64,000 bases of DNA, from assembly GCA_037349105.1 (NCBI GenBank), contig JAYJMM010000120.1:4530001-4594000 (forward strand), read 5' to 3'. Under the pieces are notes generated by a model. The model did no database searches, was not told the DNA's origin, and saw only the letters and a list, made by a program, of their open reading frames with translations. How positions within the stretch are numbered: the stretch's first letter is position 1; each line of letters begins with the position of its first letter. Below, one piece after another: positions 1-10,445 of this stretch. Source of the stretch: Limnomonas spitsbergensis. Its lineage: Eukaryota > Chlorophyta > Chlorophyceae > Chlamydomonadales. The position numbers and the translations under genes are program-made.

Positions 1-339
1 GGTGTAGGGTTTAGGGTTTGAGGTGTCTTTGTATGCGTGGGGAAACGACAGGGAGGTCATTGGCAATGCTGACTTGTTGAGCACTAAGAAATTTGATGTC
101 ATGCCGTAGGTCAAGTTCATGTATTGGAGTCGGGTTCGTACTTTCAAAGCATGCCCTTTGGGGGATGGGGTGAAGAGGGTTTAAAACATATGTTCGGAAG
201 TGGGGATTTGATGGTGGCCCACTAGTTTCAATGCGAAGTTAAGCATGATGAATCGAGATATATTCCATGCCCTTGAGGAGATAAGACACGGCTCACCTAG
301 GCGAAATCGGGGCTGCTATCAGACTATTTGGCAGTGCCT

Positions 340-560
340 ATATGCTTCTTGTAGCGTGCTTCATTCATTTACAATTCAGCTACATCGCTGCCTACAGCGA
401 CCTTTGGGGGCTGGTGTATCTAGCCCTGCTCGCTCATTGGGCAGCTGGCCCCGGCCGTTGGTCGTAGGATATGCTCGACAAGCTTTGATCCTGATTGGCC
501 CAGTGGTGGCTGCCCGGAGGTCACCCCAAGAAGGCTTGGTATGAACTAAAAGAATCATTG
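340..560 (+). mobile_element. Dispersed element A, copy 1
   Basis: This copy shows the family signature: a 5' block ttacaattcagctacatc, a central GGCCCCGGCCG-type palindrome, then gattggcccagtggtggctg, and an end near ctaaaag. It is diverged from the other copies. See the separate finding on this family. Confidence 0.6.
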
Positions 561-1486
561 TTTGGCAGTATGCAAGGCTGTGCTCTGGGACAATTTAGGC
601 ACTGACGTACAGTGTGTCTCCAGGTGGCACTAGTTACATGGCAGTTGCAAACTTACATGAAGAGGGCGGCTCCGGGGGCAACGGTAATTCTGGCCCAGAC
701 TGCAACAAGCTGCGCTGAATTTGCGCCTTGCCGCCAGGAATATCAACACTCCGTTCAGATTTCGCGCGGTTCCACTCTTGCGGCTCGTTCCGTGTCACCG
801 CCATGCACCCACGGGTGACGGAAAACAGAAGGGCAGCAGCCATGATCATCGAAATGAATGCCGGGAACCTTTCATTATCGAATTTGATGCGCTTGGCCCA
901 GGCGCTGTGATAAGAATTGTCGACGGGCATTCGAAGGAATCCAGCCCCGCCGTGCGTGGGCCGTGGCCAATCGACAGGCTATGTATGGACGTATCTTCGG
1001 CAGATAGACCCGAAGCTGGGACTGTTAACGATGTCAGAAACGACTTATTTCTAACATTCCATATTTGAAGCGTATATTTGCCAATGTATGGTTCGTTTCT
1101 TTTACGCGCATGCATGAGCAACATTTCGTACTGTTCCTGTCGGTCCTGTGTCTGGTTCCTGTCTTGTCACCTGCATGTCGCTGGCCCGGTCGACTTCTTC
1201 TCATCATCCACAAGGTCGGACATGGCAGCTGCAAGCGAGAGACCACGGCGCACTGAATGCCATCGGGGCGCGCTGCAGCGGCGTCTGCGTGGCCGCGTGG
1301 GCCAGGGCTGTTGCTGCTCCGTATTATCCGCCCCGTCCGGAGGGGATCCGCACCTAGACCGCTGCCAGCAGTCGCAACGCTCCGTTGCCGAGCAGGGCGT
1401 TGCTACCAGGATCATACCTGCGGGGCAGGCAGGAATGGAACATGATCACATTGTGAGGTCGTTCAGAATTGTGTGCCAAGGAGGGT

Positions 1487-1556
1487 AGTGACGCGAAGTT
1501 TTTGCAGTCCAACGGGGCATGCATCACATTTGATGCATGGGACTTGTGCCCGTACC
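1487..1556 (-). mobile_element. LINE 3'-end relic (solo tail)
   Basis: The stretch gaagtttttgcagtccaac, followed by gatgcatgggacttgtgcccgta, closely matches 5238-5293. That region is the 3' untranslated end of the LINE at 5230-9663, in the same orientation. This is what a severely 5'-truncated LINE insertion leaves behind. Confidence 0.5.
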
Positions 1557-2988
1557 GTAGTGGAGTATATAAGCATTTTTATCAATTGAATCCAACAGGG
1601 TCAGGGTCATGCAAGCATAATAAGTTAATGACAGGTCAAAACCTAGGAGTTCGGCAGTAAGGAACAGGATAAATCTAAGAAGGCAGGCAGGCATGAACAG
1701 GTTCTAATCGAAGGGGTCAGGTAGGTATGGAAGAGGGTCAACCCAGAGGGAAAAGGCAGGCATGAAACAAGATTATGAAGGGGCAAGTGTCGTCGTTACA
1801 GGGTGGCCGGTGAGCTGCTACTCGGTAGCTGCAATAACTAGCAGGAAACGATTGTGATCTGGATGGCTGGATCTTAGGATTTGGGCAGGCAGGTATAAAA
1901 CAGGATCAAACCTGAGGCTGAGGAGGATCCGCCTTCCGCAATTTCAAGCTACAATTCTGCCCACATGTCGATGTTCCCGAGGGGGGAGAGGGAGGGGCGG
2001 TGTAGGCTGCAGTATGACTGGCCTCGCAATCGTTCAATACTCCGATGGTAAACGGGGAGGTCTAGTTGCAGGAGTGGATAGCCCCAGAGAAGCACGGCAA
2101 CACACCGTGGATCATAGGATGCACTGAGCTCTTCGACAATGGAGGCTGGCCCCACTGCCCAGAGCTCTGCCGCCATACGGGTGAGGGGGCCCATGAGGAG
2201 CATATGGGATGGGGGCCATAGCCATGGGAAGGGGCAGGGAGGAGGCACGAGGCCGCTTCTTGGTTGGTGGCAAGGAGGGGGGATGGAGGGGATGAACGTT
2301 GAAGGAGATCCTTGGCGAGCCCGACCCAGTGCGGCTGGCATGGCGTTATACATGCGGTGCAGTCATACGATATGACCATGACACAACGACTGCTGAAGTA
2401 AAAGCTGGCATGGTGCCGCCGGGAGCCCTGGCCATCGCAGATTCAACCTAATCCCTAATGAGTAATGTGGCTCAATCAACAAAATGCCGGTATTTATTAC
2501 GGTATGGGATCTGGTCATCCACACGGTATTATGGATTTATGGCTTAGCAACAAAAAATAATTTCTGGAGTTTGAACATTTCTGCCTTGAACCCCTCTCGG
2601 CCCAAGCTCCATGTCAAAGCTAGATGCTATATGTGTCTTGTGTGGGTTCTCACCCCAAGGTTTTCACCCGCTGGTTTTCACACTTCCTGTACGGCTTCTC
2701 GTAGATCCTGTGCAGGGGAATTTGCAGGGGTCCTGTGCGTTGGATATTCGGTCATCGTGACAAATCCTCAACATACCGTAGGAATCGCAGACTAATAGCA
2801 CGCAATTGGAACGACAATTGTTTATTCCTTTTCGCGTGACCCTCCCCACAGCCCCATCTCGTCTGTCTCAACCCTCCCCTGAGAAGGTTCTAATTTTGCT
2901 ATGGCGACAGGAGGATGGGGAGCCGCAGGTTAGCAAATGGATACGATGTATGAATGTACTGTATCTTCAATTAATTTGTATCATGCAG

Positions 2989-4890
2989 GTGCTTGGGGCG
3001 CGACTCCAAAGACGGCCCCTGAATATGACGAGCTGGAGGAAGGGCCTCCCGCTCAAGCGGCCCAGCCAATTTACAACAGCCCACCGGCTGCTTCATATGA
3101 TTCGTCAGCAAATAAAACATACGGAGCTGCAAGCGATGCCCCACCTGCAGCTTCTGCTTTCTACCCCTCAGCAAAACCAGAATTTGGAAGCAGCTCGAAT
3201 GTAAGAGAAGGAAGGAAATTATGTCATGAATCCCAGGGAAGGTCCATGTCCAAATTTTGACTGAGCATTGCCCATGTGATGGCATTTATGTGCCATGCAG
3301 GGCAACACCGGTAGGGAGGCGGAGCTGAACAGAAGAGAAAAGGAACTGAATGCCAAGGAGAAAGCGCTAAAGGAACTGGAGCAGCAGCTCAAGGATCACG
3401 GTGTGGTGTTGAAGAAGAAGAACTGGCCATTCTTCCTCCCGTTGCTTCATCATGACATTTCGGGAGAGATTCCGGAGAAGTCTCGCCGGGTAGTGCGTGA
3501 GATCTACGGCTGTTGGTGGGTGAGTTATTTTCCACCCTTCGAGACTTCTGTCTTACTGGGCTGCTGGTCTCTTGCCGATGGACCTTGCCATGAAGTCTAC
3601 TACCGCCATAAAAGTTCAGCTCAACACACCAGGATGCCAAGAACCTTCTGACCCCGCTCATTCCTTACCTACTTCTCACGTCATGCTCCCTTCAGGCACT
3701 CAGCTTTTGCCTCTTTTGGAATTTTTTCGCCGCGAGCACAGTTCTAGGAACAAGTGATCCCAACAGGATCGCTAGCTGGTTCCTTTCAAGTGAGTCCCTG
3801 ACCGCTTGAAGCATGCTCCCTGAAATCTTAGGCCTGCCTGCACTGCCTGTCAGTCAAGGCGTGCAGTACTGCAGTCTAAAGATTTCCTCTGACCTACAGC
3901 TCCCTCCTTGCAGTATTCTTCGCCGTGCTCGGGATTCCGCTTGCGTTCTGGGGCTGGTATCTGTCCATTTACGATGCAGGGGCCACCGACTCAACGTATG
4001 GCATGATTAAGTTCTTCTTTTGCTTCTTCATCAACATCTGCTGGTGCATCTGGTGTGCCGTCGGTGAGTGGGCGTTCTGAATAATTTATTGTAGCGATGC
4101 TGCATGGCATGATGTATATGCAATGCAATTTCAGGCAAACATTACCTTCAAATTCCAGTCTACCATGTTTCGAATCATCCTGAGCACGAACGCATGATGT
4201 TCTGTGGCTTCACCGTCATACACCTGTGTTAGCGTTATCGTGCATGTATGCACCTCTCAGGCCCGCAACTTGGTGTTGCTAAATGGTCCTTTGCCGGCTG
4301 GCTGACCTGCTTCGAGGCACTGGGCCAGACGACTTTCATCGGAATTATCTACATCGTTGGCGCCTGCTTGTGGACAGCCATATCTGCCTACTGTGTGTGG
4401 TGTTTCATTGATGTGAGTTCTAACTATCACGCTCCTCTTAGGCCGTTTTTCTAACAGAGCACGACATGATGCTATGATTTCAATCTAGGCAAGCTAGAGC
4501 TTTTGGCCGTTATTCTAACAGAGCACGTCATGATGCTATGATAGCAGTGTAGACAAGCTACAGCTTTGGGCCGCTATGATGGCAATGTAGGCAATCTAGA
4601 GCTCTAAGCCGTTAGTCTAAAAGAGCACGACATGATAGCACTATAGGCAAGCTAGAGCTTTTGTGAAACCTCTTATTTTGAAAATAAGGCTCTGTTCTGA
4701 CTGGCTTGATGTTTATCCGCATGGCACTGTCATTAACCATGGACGCTGTCTTGTCGCGCAGGCCTACTTTTTCTTCAGGGGCAAAGGTGGTGTCAAGGAG
4801 GTCAAGAAGGCAAAGGAGGATGCTGCTGTGGAAGCCTTCAGGGTTAATATGCAGAACCAGCAGGGAGGGGCGACCTCATGGAAGGTGTAA
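2989..4890 (+). CDS. SCAMP: Secretory carrier membrane protein (SCAMP), first exon missing
   Basis: SCAMPs are four-pass membrane proteins of the secretory and endocytic pathway. Exons seen: 2989-3200, 3301-3519, 3696-3789, 3914-4063, 4261-4412 and 4762-4890 (stop). All junctions are GT-AG and intron phases agree, giving about 317 residues. The order is a Pro/Ala-rich cytosolic part, a short coiled coil (EAELNRREKELNAKEKALKE), the family hallmark KNWPFFLPLLHHDIS, then four hydrophobic segments. The segments include LSFCLFWNFF, FFAVLGIPLAFWGWYL, KFFFCFFINICWCIW and TTFIGIIYIVGACLWTA. The protein ends with a short charged tail. The first exon, with the start codon and the usual NPF motifs, was not found upstream. 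The last intron holds a small minisatellite. Identification is firm; the 5' end is open. Confidence 0.9.
4441..4665. repeat. Minisatellite in SCAMP intron
   Basis: About 3.5 imperfect copies of a roughly 65-bp unit, recognised by gttattctaacagagcacga and ggcaagctagagctttt. The array lies inside the last SCAMP intron. Confidence 0.8.
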
Positions 4891-5229
4891 ATGTGAGACC
4901 GGCAATAATGACGCCATAGTAGCGCAATATAGTAACGTCAGTCGACGAGACCTTAGTTGCTGCGTGTGCGCCTCGTTTGGTTTTCTACTAAATCCTGTGG
5001 ACTGGGTAGGAGTGTACTATGATTTGCCTGGACCTGTTGGTGGCTATTAGCACCATCATTACGAGTTGTTCAGGCAATTGCGGTTCAAAATAAATATTAC
5101 CACCTCTGAATAAGATGTAACGTGCAAGGACTGCGTCGCACAATATAAGTATGTAATGGTTATTGAAAAGGGTTTAGAACAGTGCATACCCGCTGGGCCC
5201 TGCTGAACGCTCGGCCACGTGGGGCTGGT
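4891..5229. other. SCAMP 3' flank and start of a dispersed repeat
   Basis: No gene is seen. The first part is presumably the SCAMP 3' UTR; a TGTAA motif of the kind green algae use as a polyadenylation signal occurs near 5115. The last 62 bases (5168-5229) are the left half of a dispersed repeat. That repeat is split by the LINE and continues at 9664. Confidence 0.5.
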
Positions 5230-5476
5230 GAAGTTTTGTGAAGTTTTTACAGTCCAACAGAGCATCACAATTGATGCATGGGACATGTGCCCGTAAACCG
5301 GTACAGGCACTTGATACACTAGGACAGAAAGCGAAAACCAGTGACCCCCCTGGGCAAGCAACTAGCACACAACCACGACAGTGGCGTGGGAATGAACCCC
5401 ATAGTGCAGAAGATAAGCCCCAGCCATAAAACATGACGTGGGTGCAAAAGAGTTCGATTGAGCACCGCCTAGAGAG

Positions 5477-8400
5477 TTAGGGGGGAGACAGGAATTTTGG
5501 CAGAGTTTTGAGATGATTCTCTCTTTTCATCATACACTGAAAGATAAAACAACCAAATTTCTTCCAGAACACATATGCAGAATCCGCTGCATTAAGTTTG
5601 CCCCACACTCCATTTGCGTACCGTTTCATGGCCTCATCCTCGTCCTCTAGGAAATTATGGAAAGTAAGGTTAAACTGAAAACGAAGGTCTGTATAGAACG
5701 GGCAGTAAATCATGTGAAGCTCATCCTCCCGACATTTAAGATTGCAACATCTACAAATCCTCTCGCTACGAGGCACACAGGGTTTCTCAAAGCGCCCCGT
5801 CTCAACATTCAGCCAATGCGACCCCATCCGATACCGGGCTACAGCAAAAATAATATTAGGCTTACTCAAATTGTACCAGAAAGTCTCCTGCACATCACGC
5901 TTAATTTGGAACCACTTAGAGAACGTAAACAATTTGAACCCCGAGCGTTCTGAGTCAGGAGTAGCACGTACTGACAGGGCCGTACGTGGCATGTCCCTGG
6001 AAATTTTGGAAAGCCACTGATCCCTAGCTGAATTCACAATGACCTCAATATCCAAAGAGGTATTGGCTGATGCAGTCAATAAATCAATACCCAGAGTCAT
6101 CAATATCGTAGACAGAAAACCAGCCCAACAAAGTGAAGTGCCAGCCTTCGCCAAATCACAACTTTCCTGCATAGCCATTTTCACAAGGTCATTGTCAGGC
6201 CTCAGATTAATTCTATTCCAAAAACTCAGGGTCTGCTGAAAAAGACTTAAGATAAGGGGTTCACGGTGCAGTTCACTTATGAGAACATACTCGGCCACAA
6301 ACTTGCGAAGACCCAGACACTGCCTAAGGAAACCCTTGTGAATTACCTCCAAATCTCTAGAGAAACCAGTATCTGTCAAGCCGACTCCTTTCGCAAGGAG
6401 ACCTGGTCCCCAAATTTCACACCCATAAAACAGAATAGGCTTCACTAAAGAGTCAAAAATATGACATTTGATGTGAACATTGTGTATGTCAAGCTCATGA
6501 CATCTCCGGACCATGGCATACAAAGCTGCCCTCCCTTTGTTGACACAACGTCTACCTGCTCCCTTCATACCCTCTGCCTCATCAAATAACATACCCAAGT
6601 AGATGAAAAAGGGCTTAATATCAAGAACGCTTCCGTCATAAGACAGAGATGCCAAATGACTACAATATTTCTGGTTAAAAACAACTGCTTCAGATTTTTT
6701 TATATTGACTGTCAAGGCATTGTGGCGACAAAAAATATGGAGAGCATCAAGAAGTTTTTGCAGATCATCCGGCGATTCAGCGAATAACACCAGATCATCA
6801 GCATAAAGTAAAACTCTGACCAAAGCATGTGAAAGATGGGCGCCAATATCAGGGCACTCACTTGCGACAAACTTCTCGAAACGGTCGATAAACAGGCCAA
6901 ACAATAGAGGGGACAGCGGGTCTCCTTGTTTAACACCCATAAAGGAGGAGAAACTATCTCCCAGTTTACCACCAACCCGTACACGGATTTTTACATCCTG
7001 ATACATCTCCTTCAAACTTTCTAAAATCCGGCCGTGCACACCCATGCTCTGTAAACTCCGCCACAATAAATCTCTGTCAATGCAGTCATATGCCTTCCTA
7101 AAATCAATGAAAGCAGCAAAAATCGTTTTTTTCTCCGAATGGTATTTTTCAATAATGTGGTTTAGAATGAAAGCATTATCAGGTGTTCCCCGTCCATGCC
7201 GAAAACCTGCCTGGCCATCGGCTCTGAAACCCTGACTTTCTGCCCAAGAATCAAGACGTTGCAATAAGACGAGGGAATATAATTTGGATAGGGCAGTTCC
7301 GACGGCAATACCCCTATAATCGTCTTTGATTGCAGGACTGCCCTTTGGCTTGGGTACCGGAACGAGTGCTCCGATGCCCCACTCCTTAGGGTAACCGTCT
7401 GCTAAAACTCTATTAAACAAAAACGTAATTTGATTTGCCAAAACATACTGCCGCTTCTCTTGAGAAAAAGCTCCCCTAGGAGTCACAATAACCGCGTGTT
7501 TCAAAAACTCCATAGGGACACCATCAACACCCGCAGACTTTCCATTCACAGTCTTTTCCAAAGCTTTCACAATCTCGGCTTCCGTAAAAACACAATTTAG
7601 GTGCTCTGCTTGAGAAAGATGAACTTCTAAAGGAAGAGGAAATAAACACGCCTGAATAGTCTCATCCCCAGCTTTGTGGCAAGGCACATGCTCTGAAGGT
7701 TCAAACAGCTTTTTAAAGTATTCAGTCCAATCCCCCACATCTGTGAGGGGGCTGATCTTCCTGTTACTGCCATAAGCCGACCAAAAATTCTTAGGCTGGC
7801 ACCGAAGATCTGACAGTAGATCCGCTGCTCGTACACCCTCCCATTCACGCTTGATAGCCTGAGTTATACGTCGATATTCCCTAATGGCCAACTTAACCTC
7901 TCCTGAACCAGCACCCCAAAACTGGGCAGCCACTAAACAAGTTTTCCTAGCAGCTTTGCACCGGTCATCATACCAAGTATTGCAAGGCCTATCCTGCTTG
8001 ATAACTTTAGACTCATTGGGATAGCAAGCAACTTTACCCTGCGATCTATGTAAATCCATAAGGGCACACTCAATAGCGCGGCTAAAGTGTTGGGAGACTT
8101 CATGCACTGATGCAGAAAGGTGATACATGGCTCCAAAATGTTCTGCCACCGAGGCAGACGTACATAAATTTGTAACGTAAAAGTCCCTACTATCCGGGTT
8201 CCATCTGTAAACTACGTCACGAGCCTGCTTCATAGTCACATCGTTTCCCTGCAAGGTTCCTTTTTCCCTCCTAGCAAACGCGGTTGGCTCCAAGGCGGGC
8301 CGGCTAACAGTAAGGAAAATAGGAACATGGTCAAACCTACCCCCATCAGCACGTGCAGGGGTACAGGCACATTGAGATACCTGCATATCACATCCAGGCT

Positions 8401-9193
8401 TGATGGCCCCTGTCATATCAAAAATAAGGGACGGGGTTGATATGAAATAGTCAATGACACTGCAAGCACCAGCATTCTTGCCATGTTGGAAATAGGTAAA
8501 AGTACCTTCAATATCCCCAGGCAACCTTCCATTCAGGATAACCAGACCTTGATCTTTGCACATCTCTATCAATTTTTTCCCATTAGGATTAACCACCCCG
8601 TCCTCATTATGTCTAGGCGGGACAGCGCGCGCACACGCATGCAAATTAATGGCGTCACACGGAATTGGCAAATTGGCTGCGCCCATACCCTCCCATTCTT
8701 GCATGTCTATGATGTCGCAGCGATCATCCACACATGCAGTCCTAGCGTTCAAATCCCCTGAGATCACAACCTCCCCCAGCGCAGAAAATTTGGAAACTGA
8801 TTCTCTAAGAAAATCATAGTGAGCCGCAGCATCCAACCGGCCATTTTCATGTTTGAAATAGGAAGAATTCCCATGAGGCAGGTAACACGCACAAACATAC
8901 AGATTGCAGGCCGGAATTCTAACCCAGGTCATTCCATATGAAGGGGAATCCTGCAATAAGGACACCAAAAGAGGCTGCCCAGCATAGACCGCAACTCCAC
9001 CCGACCGTGCATCGTAAGTCCGTGCACTGCAAGAGACACATACGAAACCAGATAGGTCAGGGACAACATCAGAGACGCAATGACCGGTGTGAGACAAAAT
9101 GATTAAGTCTGCTTTTTCCCATATCTTCTGAAAATCAAGGCTCAGGTGCATTGTGCTAAGATGCCCCCCTATGTTCCAGCTCAGCACCCTCAA
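5477..9193 (-). CDS. LINE ORF2: AP-like endonuclease plus reverse transcriptase
   Basis: A single 1238-codon open frame, with no internal stops, encoding the enzyme that nicks target DNA and copies element RNA into it. Residues 1 to about 290 form an exonuclease-endonuclease-phosphatase domain (start MRVLSWNIGG, then GDLNA, then SVIDYF, then FDHVPI). The reverse transcriptase occupies about 560-850: a fingers segment with VPVPKPKGSP, QGDPLSPLLFGLFID, and the catalytic YADDLVLF near residue 796. A zinc-knuckle of zf-RVT type (CRCCNLKC, then HMIYC) lies near 1140. The length and order fit the L1-like clade. The frame being intact suggests a young insertion. The protein could act in trans even though this copy lacks its 5' end. 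Confidence 0.95.
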   Translation of the reverse strand: MRVLSWNIGGHLSTMHLSLDFQKIWEKADLIILSHTGHCVSDVVPDLSGFVCVSCSARTYDARSGGVAVYAGQPLLVSLLQDSPSYGMTWVRIPACNLYVCACYLPHGNSSYFKHENGRLDAAAHYDFLRESVSKFSALGEVVISGDLNARTACVDDRCDIIDMQEWEGMGAANLPIPCDAINLHACARAVPPRHNEDGVVNPNGKKLIEMCKDQGLVILNGRLPGDIEGTFTYFQHGKNAGACSVIDYFISTPSLIFDMTGAIKPGCDMQVSQCACTPARADGGRFDHVPIFLTVSRPALEPTAFARREKGTLQGNDVTMKQARDVVYRWNPDSRDFYVTNLCTSASVAEHFGAMYHLSASVHEVSQHFSRAIECALMDLHRSQGKVACYPNESKVIKQDRPCNTWYDDRCKAARKTCLVAAQFWGAGSGEVKLAIREYRRITQAIKREWEGVRAADLLSDLRCQPKNFWSAYGSNRKISPLTDVGDWTEYFKKLFEPSEHVPCHKAGDETIQACLFPLPLEVHLSQAEHLNCVFTEAEIVKALEKTVNGKSAGVDGVPMEFLKHAVIVTPRGAFSQEKRQYVLANQITFLFNRVLADGYPKEWGIGALVPVPKPKGSPAIKDDYRGIAVGTALSKLYSLVLLQRLDSWAESQGFRADGQAGFRHGRGTPDNAFILNHIIEKYHSEKKTIFAAFIDFRKAYDCIDRDLLWRSLQSMGVHGRILESLKEMYQDVKIRVRVGGKLGDSFSSFMGVKQGDPLSPLLFGLFIDRFEKFVASECPDIGAHLSHALVRVLLYADDLVLFAESPDDLQKLLDALHIFCRHNALTVNIKKSEAVVFNQKYCSHLASLSYDGSVLDIKPFFIYLGMLFDEAEGMKGAGRRCVNKGRAALYAMVRRCHELDIHNVHIKCHIFDSLVKPILFYGCEIWGPGLLAKGVGLTDTGFSRDLEVIHKGFLRQCLGLRKFVAEYVLISELHREPLILSLFQQTLSFWNRINLRPDNDLVKMAMQESCDLAKAGTSLCWAGFLSTILMTLGIDLLTASANTSLDIEVIVNSARDQWLSKISRDMPRTALSVRATPDSERSGFKLFTFSKWFQIKRDVQETFWYNLSKPNIIFAVARYRMGSHWLNVETGRFEKPCVPRSERICRCCNLKCREDELHMIYCPFYTDLRFQFNLTFHNFLEDEDEAMKRYANGVWGKLNAADSAYVFWKKFGCFIFQCMMKRENHLKTLPKFLSPP

Positions 9194-9244
9194 ACGCTTC
9201 CTCTCTCTATTCGCCGTAGCATTAACCGGTTTACGGGTTACCCG

Positions 9245-9625
9245 CTAGATTGACTTCACCTCCTCTCCTCGGACAAATAAGCATGCCCGCTTGAAGTAAG
9301 CAGGTATCCCTTTCTCCTTAGCCGCTTTGAACTGCGGCCAGAGCTTACGGTGAACCTCTAGCTCCGCCGGGGTCAGGGTGTCCAGAATGGAAACCCCCGT
9401 CCGGTACAGATTCCGCCGGAGGTTGACCACATCCTCCGCCTCCCTAGCGCTGGACACAGAGAACTTGATTTTCCGCAACTGATCACCACCCGTTCCCACC
9501 CGCTGTGCATCACGAACACCGATCCTCAAGCCCATCAGCTGAAATACCGCATTGTGGACCCGGTGTGCGGTCTCTGCTTGGCCCTCGTGCGGGCTCTCCG
9601 CTAAACCGGTGATTGTGAACTGCAT
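9245..9625 (-). CDS. LINE ORF1 C-terminal fragment
   Basis: A 126-codon frame upstream of ORF2 in element orientation. It resembles the RNA-binding C-terminal half of L1-type ORF1 proteins: a start such as FTITGLAESP, a region rich in Arg/Lys (RRNLYRTGVSIL), a TPAELEVHRKLWPQF helix and an end in CLFVRGEEVKSI. The N-terminal part is absent because the element is truncated; the reading frame is open into the upstream Gly-rich codons up to the insertion boundary. The stop lies 51 bp before the ORF2 start, which fits two separate ORFs. The assignment is by position and general resemblance. Confidence 0.65.
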   Translation of the reverse strand: MQFTITGLAESPHEGQAETAHRVHNAVFQLMGLRIGVRDAQRVGTGGDQLRKIKFSVSSAREAEDVVNLRRNLYRTGVSILDTLTPAELEVHRKLWPQFKAAKEKGIPAYFKRACLFVRGEEVKSI

Positions 9626-9663
9626 GCTGGAGTTGCCACTGCCCGCGTTCCCGCCGCCGCCGT

Positions 9664-10445
9664 AGGGAATGACTAGGCTAAATTCCAGCTACCATGCACA
9701 GCCTGGGCCATGGTGCAGCCATGCCAGCCTCTTATGTGAGGGGGCAGGAAGATCGTGTGGGGGGTTCGATACCTCAACCTCTGAGTATGAATGCCACCAG
9801 CGTTATAACACTGCACCATGTCCCCCCCATATTGAAAAAGGTACATTAGAGAGGTGCCCGCTACTCACAATTGGAGTACTGCTTTGTACTGTTAAAATAC
9901 TTTGTACAGCAGCTACTAAGGTACAGCACGCTGCTTAACCGCATATCTGGACTTGACTTGTAAGGTACTGGCCTTGTTGTTGTGAAAAGGTCCTGGATGC
10001 TTGTGGAGCTAGACGGTACTTCTTTACACTTGAGAGCCTGTCCTTATGAGGGGACAATGTCAAGGTGGCTATGGGACTGTCAGGGAAAAGGTCCCGGTAG
10101 GCCCTAATAAACTATGTACGGGGAAGTCTGCCTCAGCGCAGCCTGGAAAGTCAAGCTGTGGGGCTTCTACTCAGGGCTCGGAGACTCCGTGACTGACACT
10201 GCGAAATTTACAGTTATGTCACGTATACGGGTCTATACTGTGACAGCTGGCCCAGGGGTGGGAACAGGGGGTGGGAAGCGCCGGGATGTGTAGGGCCCCT
10301 GATGTAGGGGACTCTACAATTTGAATTGTCCGCCTGTTGAACCACGCTGTTGAACCCCCGTCCTGAACCCTTATTTCCGACTGGCCTAATTCGAATTCGC
10401 GTCAATTTCGCTTCCGCGTGATTATATCACTTTTAAGGTTGAGAA
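9664..10445. other. Right half of split repeat, and promoter side of the chaperone gene
   Basis: 9664-9716 continues the dispersed repeat interrupted by the LINE. The rest shows no gene. The last part before the ATG at 10446 should contain the promoter of the Rtt106-like gene, but I recognise no specific element. Confidence 0.4.

Larger units (their letters stand above)
1..2988. other. No recognisable gene
   Basis: I see no family-level protein match on either strand in this stretch. It opens with a telomere-like run (tagggtttaggg). It holds one copy of the dispersed inverted-terminus element (about 340-560), a short LINE 3'-end relic (about 1487-1556) and a degenerate region at 1670-1900 rich in aggcaggcaggcatg motifs. 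The first exon of the SCAMP gene should lie here, but I could not place it. The SCAMP N-terminus normally carries NPF motifs, and I found none in a suitable frame. Confidence 0.5.
5230..9663 (-). mobile_element. Non-LTR retrotransposon (LINE), 5'-truncated
   Basis: The element runs right to left: a truncated ORF1 (9625-9245), a 51-bp gap, an intact ORF2 (9193-5477) and a 3' UTR of about 250 bases. It ends in short direct repeats (aaaacttcac) rather than a long poly(A). Its boundaries follow from comparison with the unoccupied related repeat at 31265-31381. There the two flanks are joined directly (ggggctggt to agggaatgac). At most 2 bp (gt) could be a target-site duplication. The 5' end is cut inside ORF1. 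Confidence 0.88.

Noticed and set aside
1..30. Telomere end
   Set aside because: The tagggtttaggg run is only about two units, and similar degenerate runs occur in many introns here, so it does not mark a chromosome end.
9750..9790. tRNA gene suggested by ggttcgatacc
   Set aside because: Only a T-arm-like motif; there is no matching A box, acceptor stem or anticodon arm in the surrounding bases.
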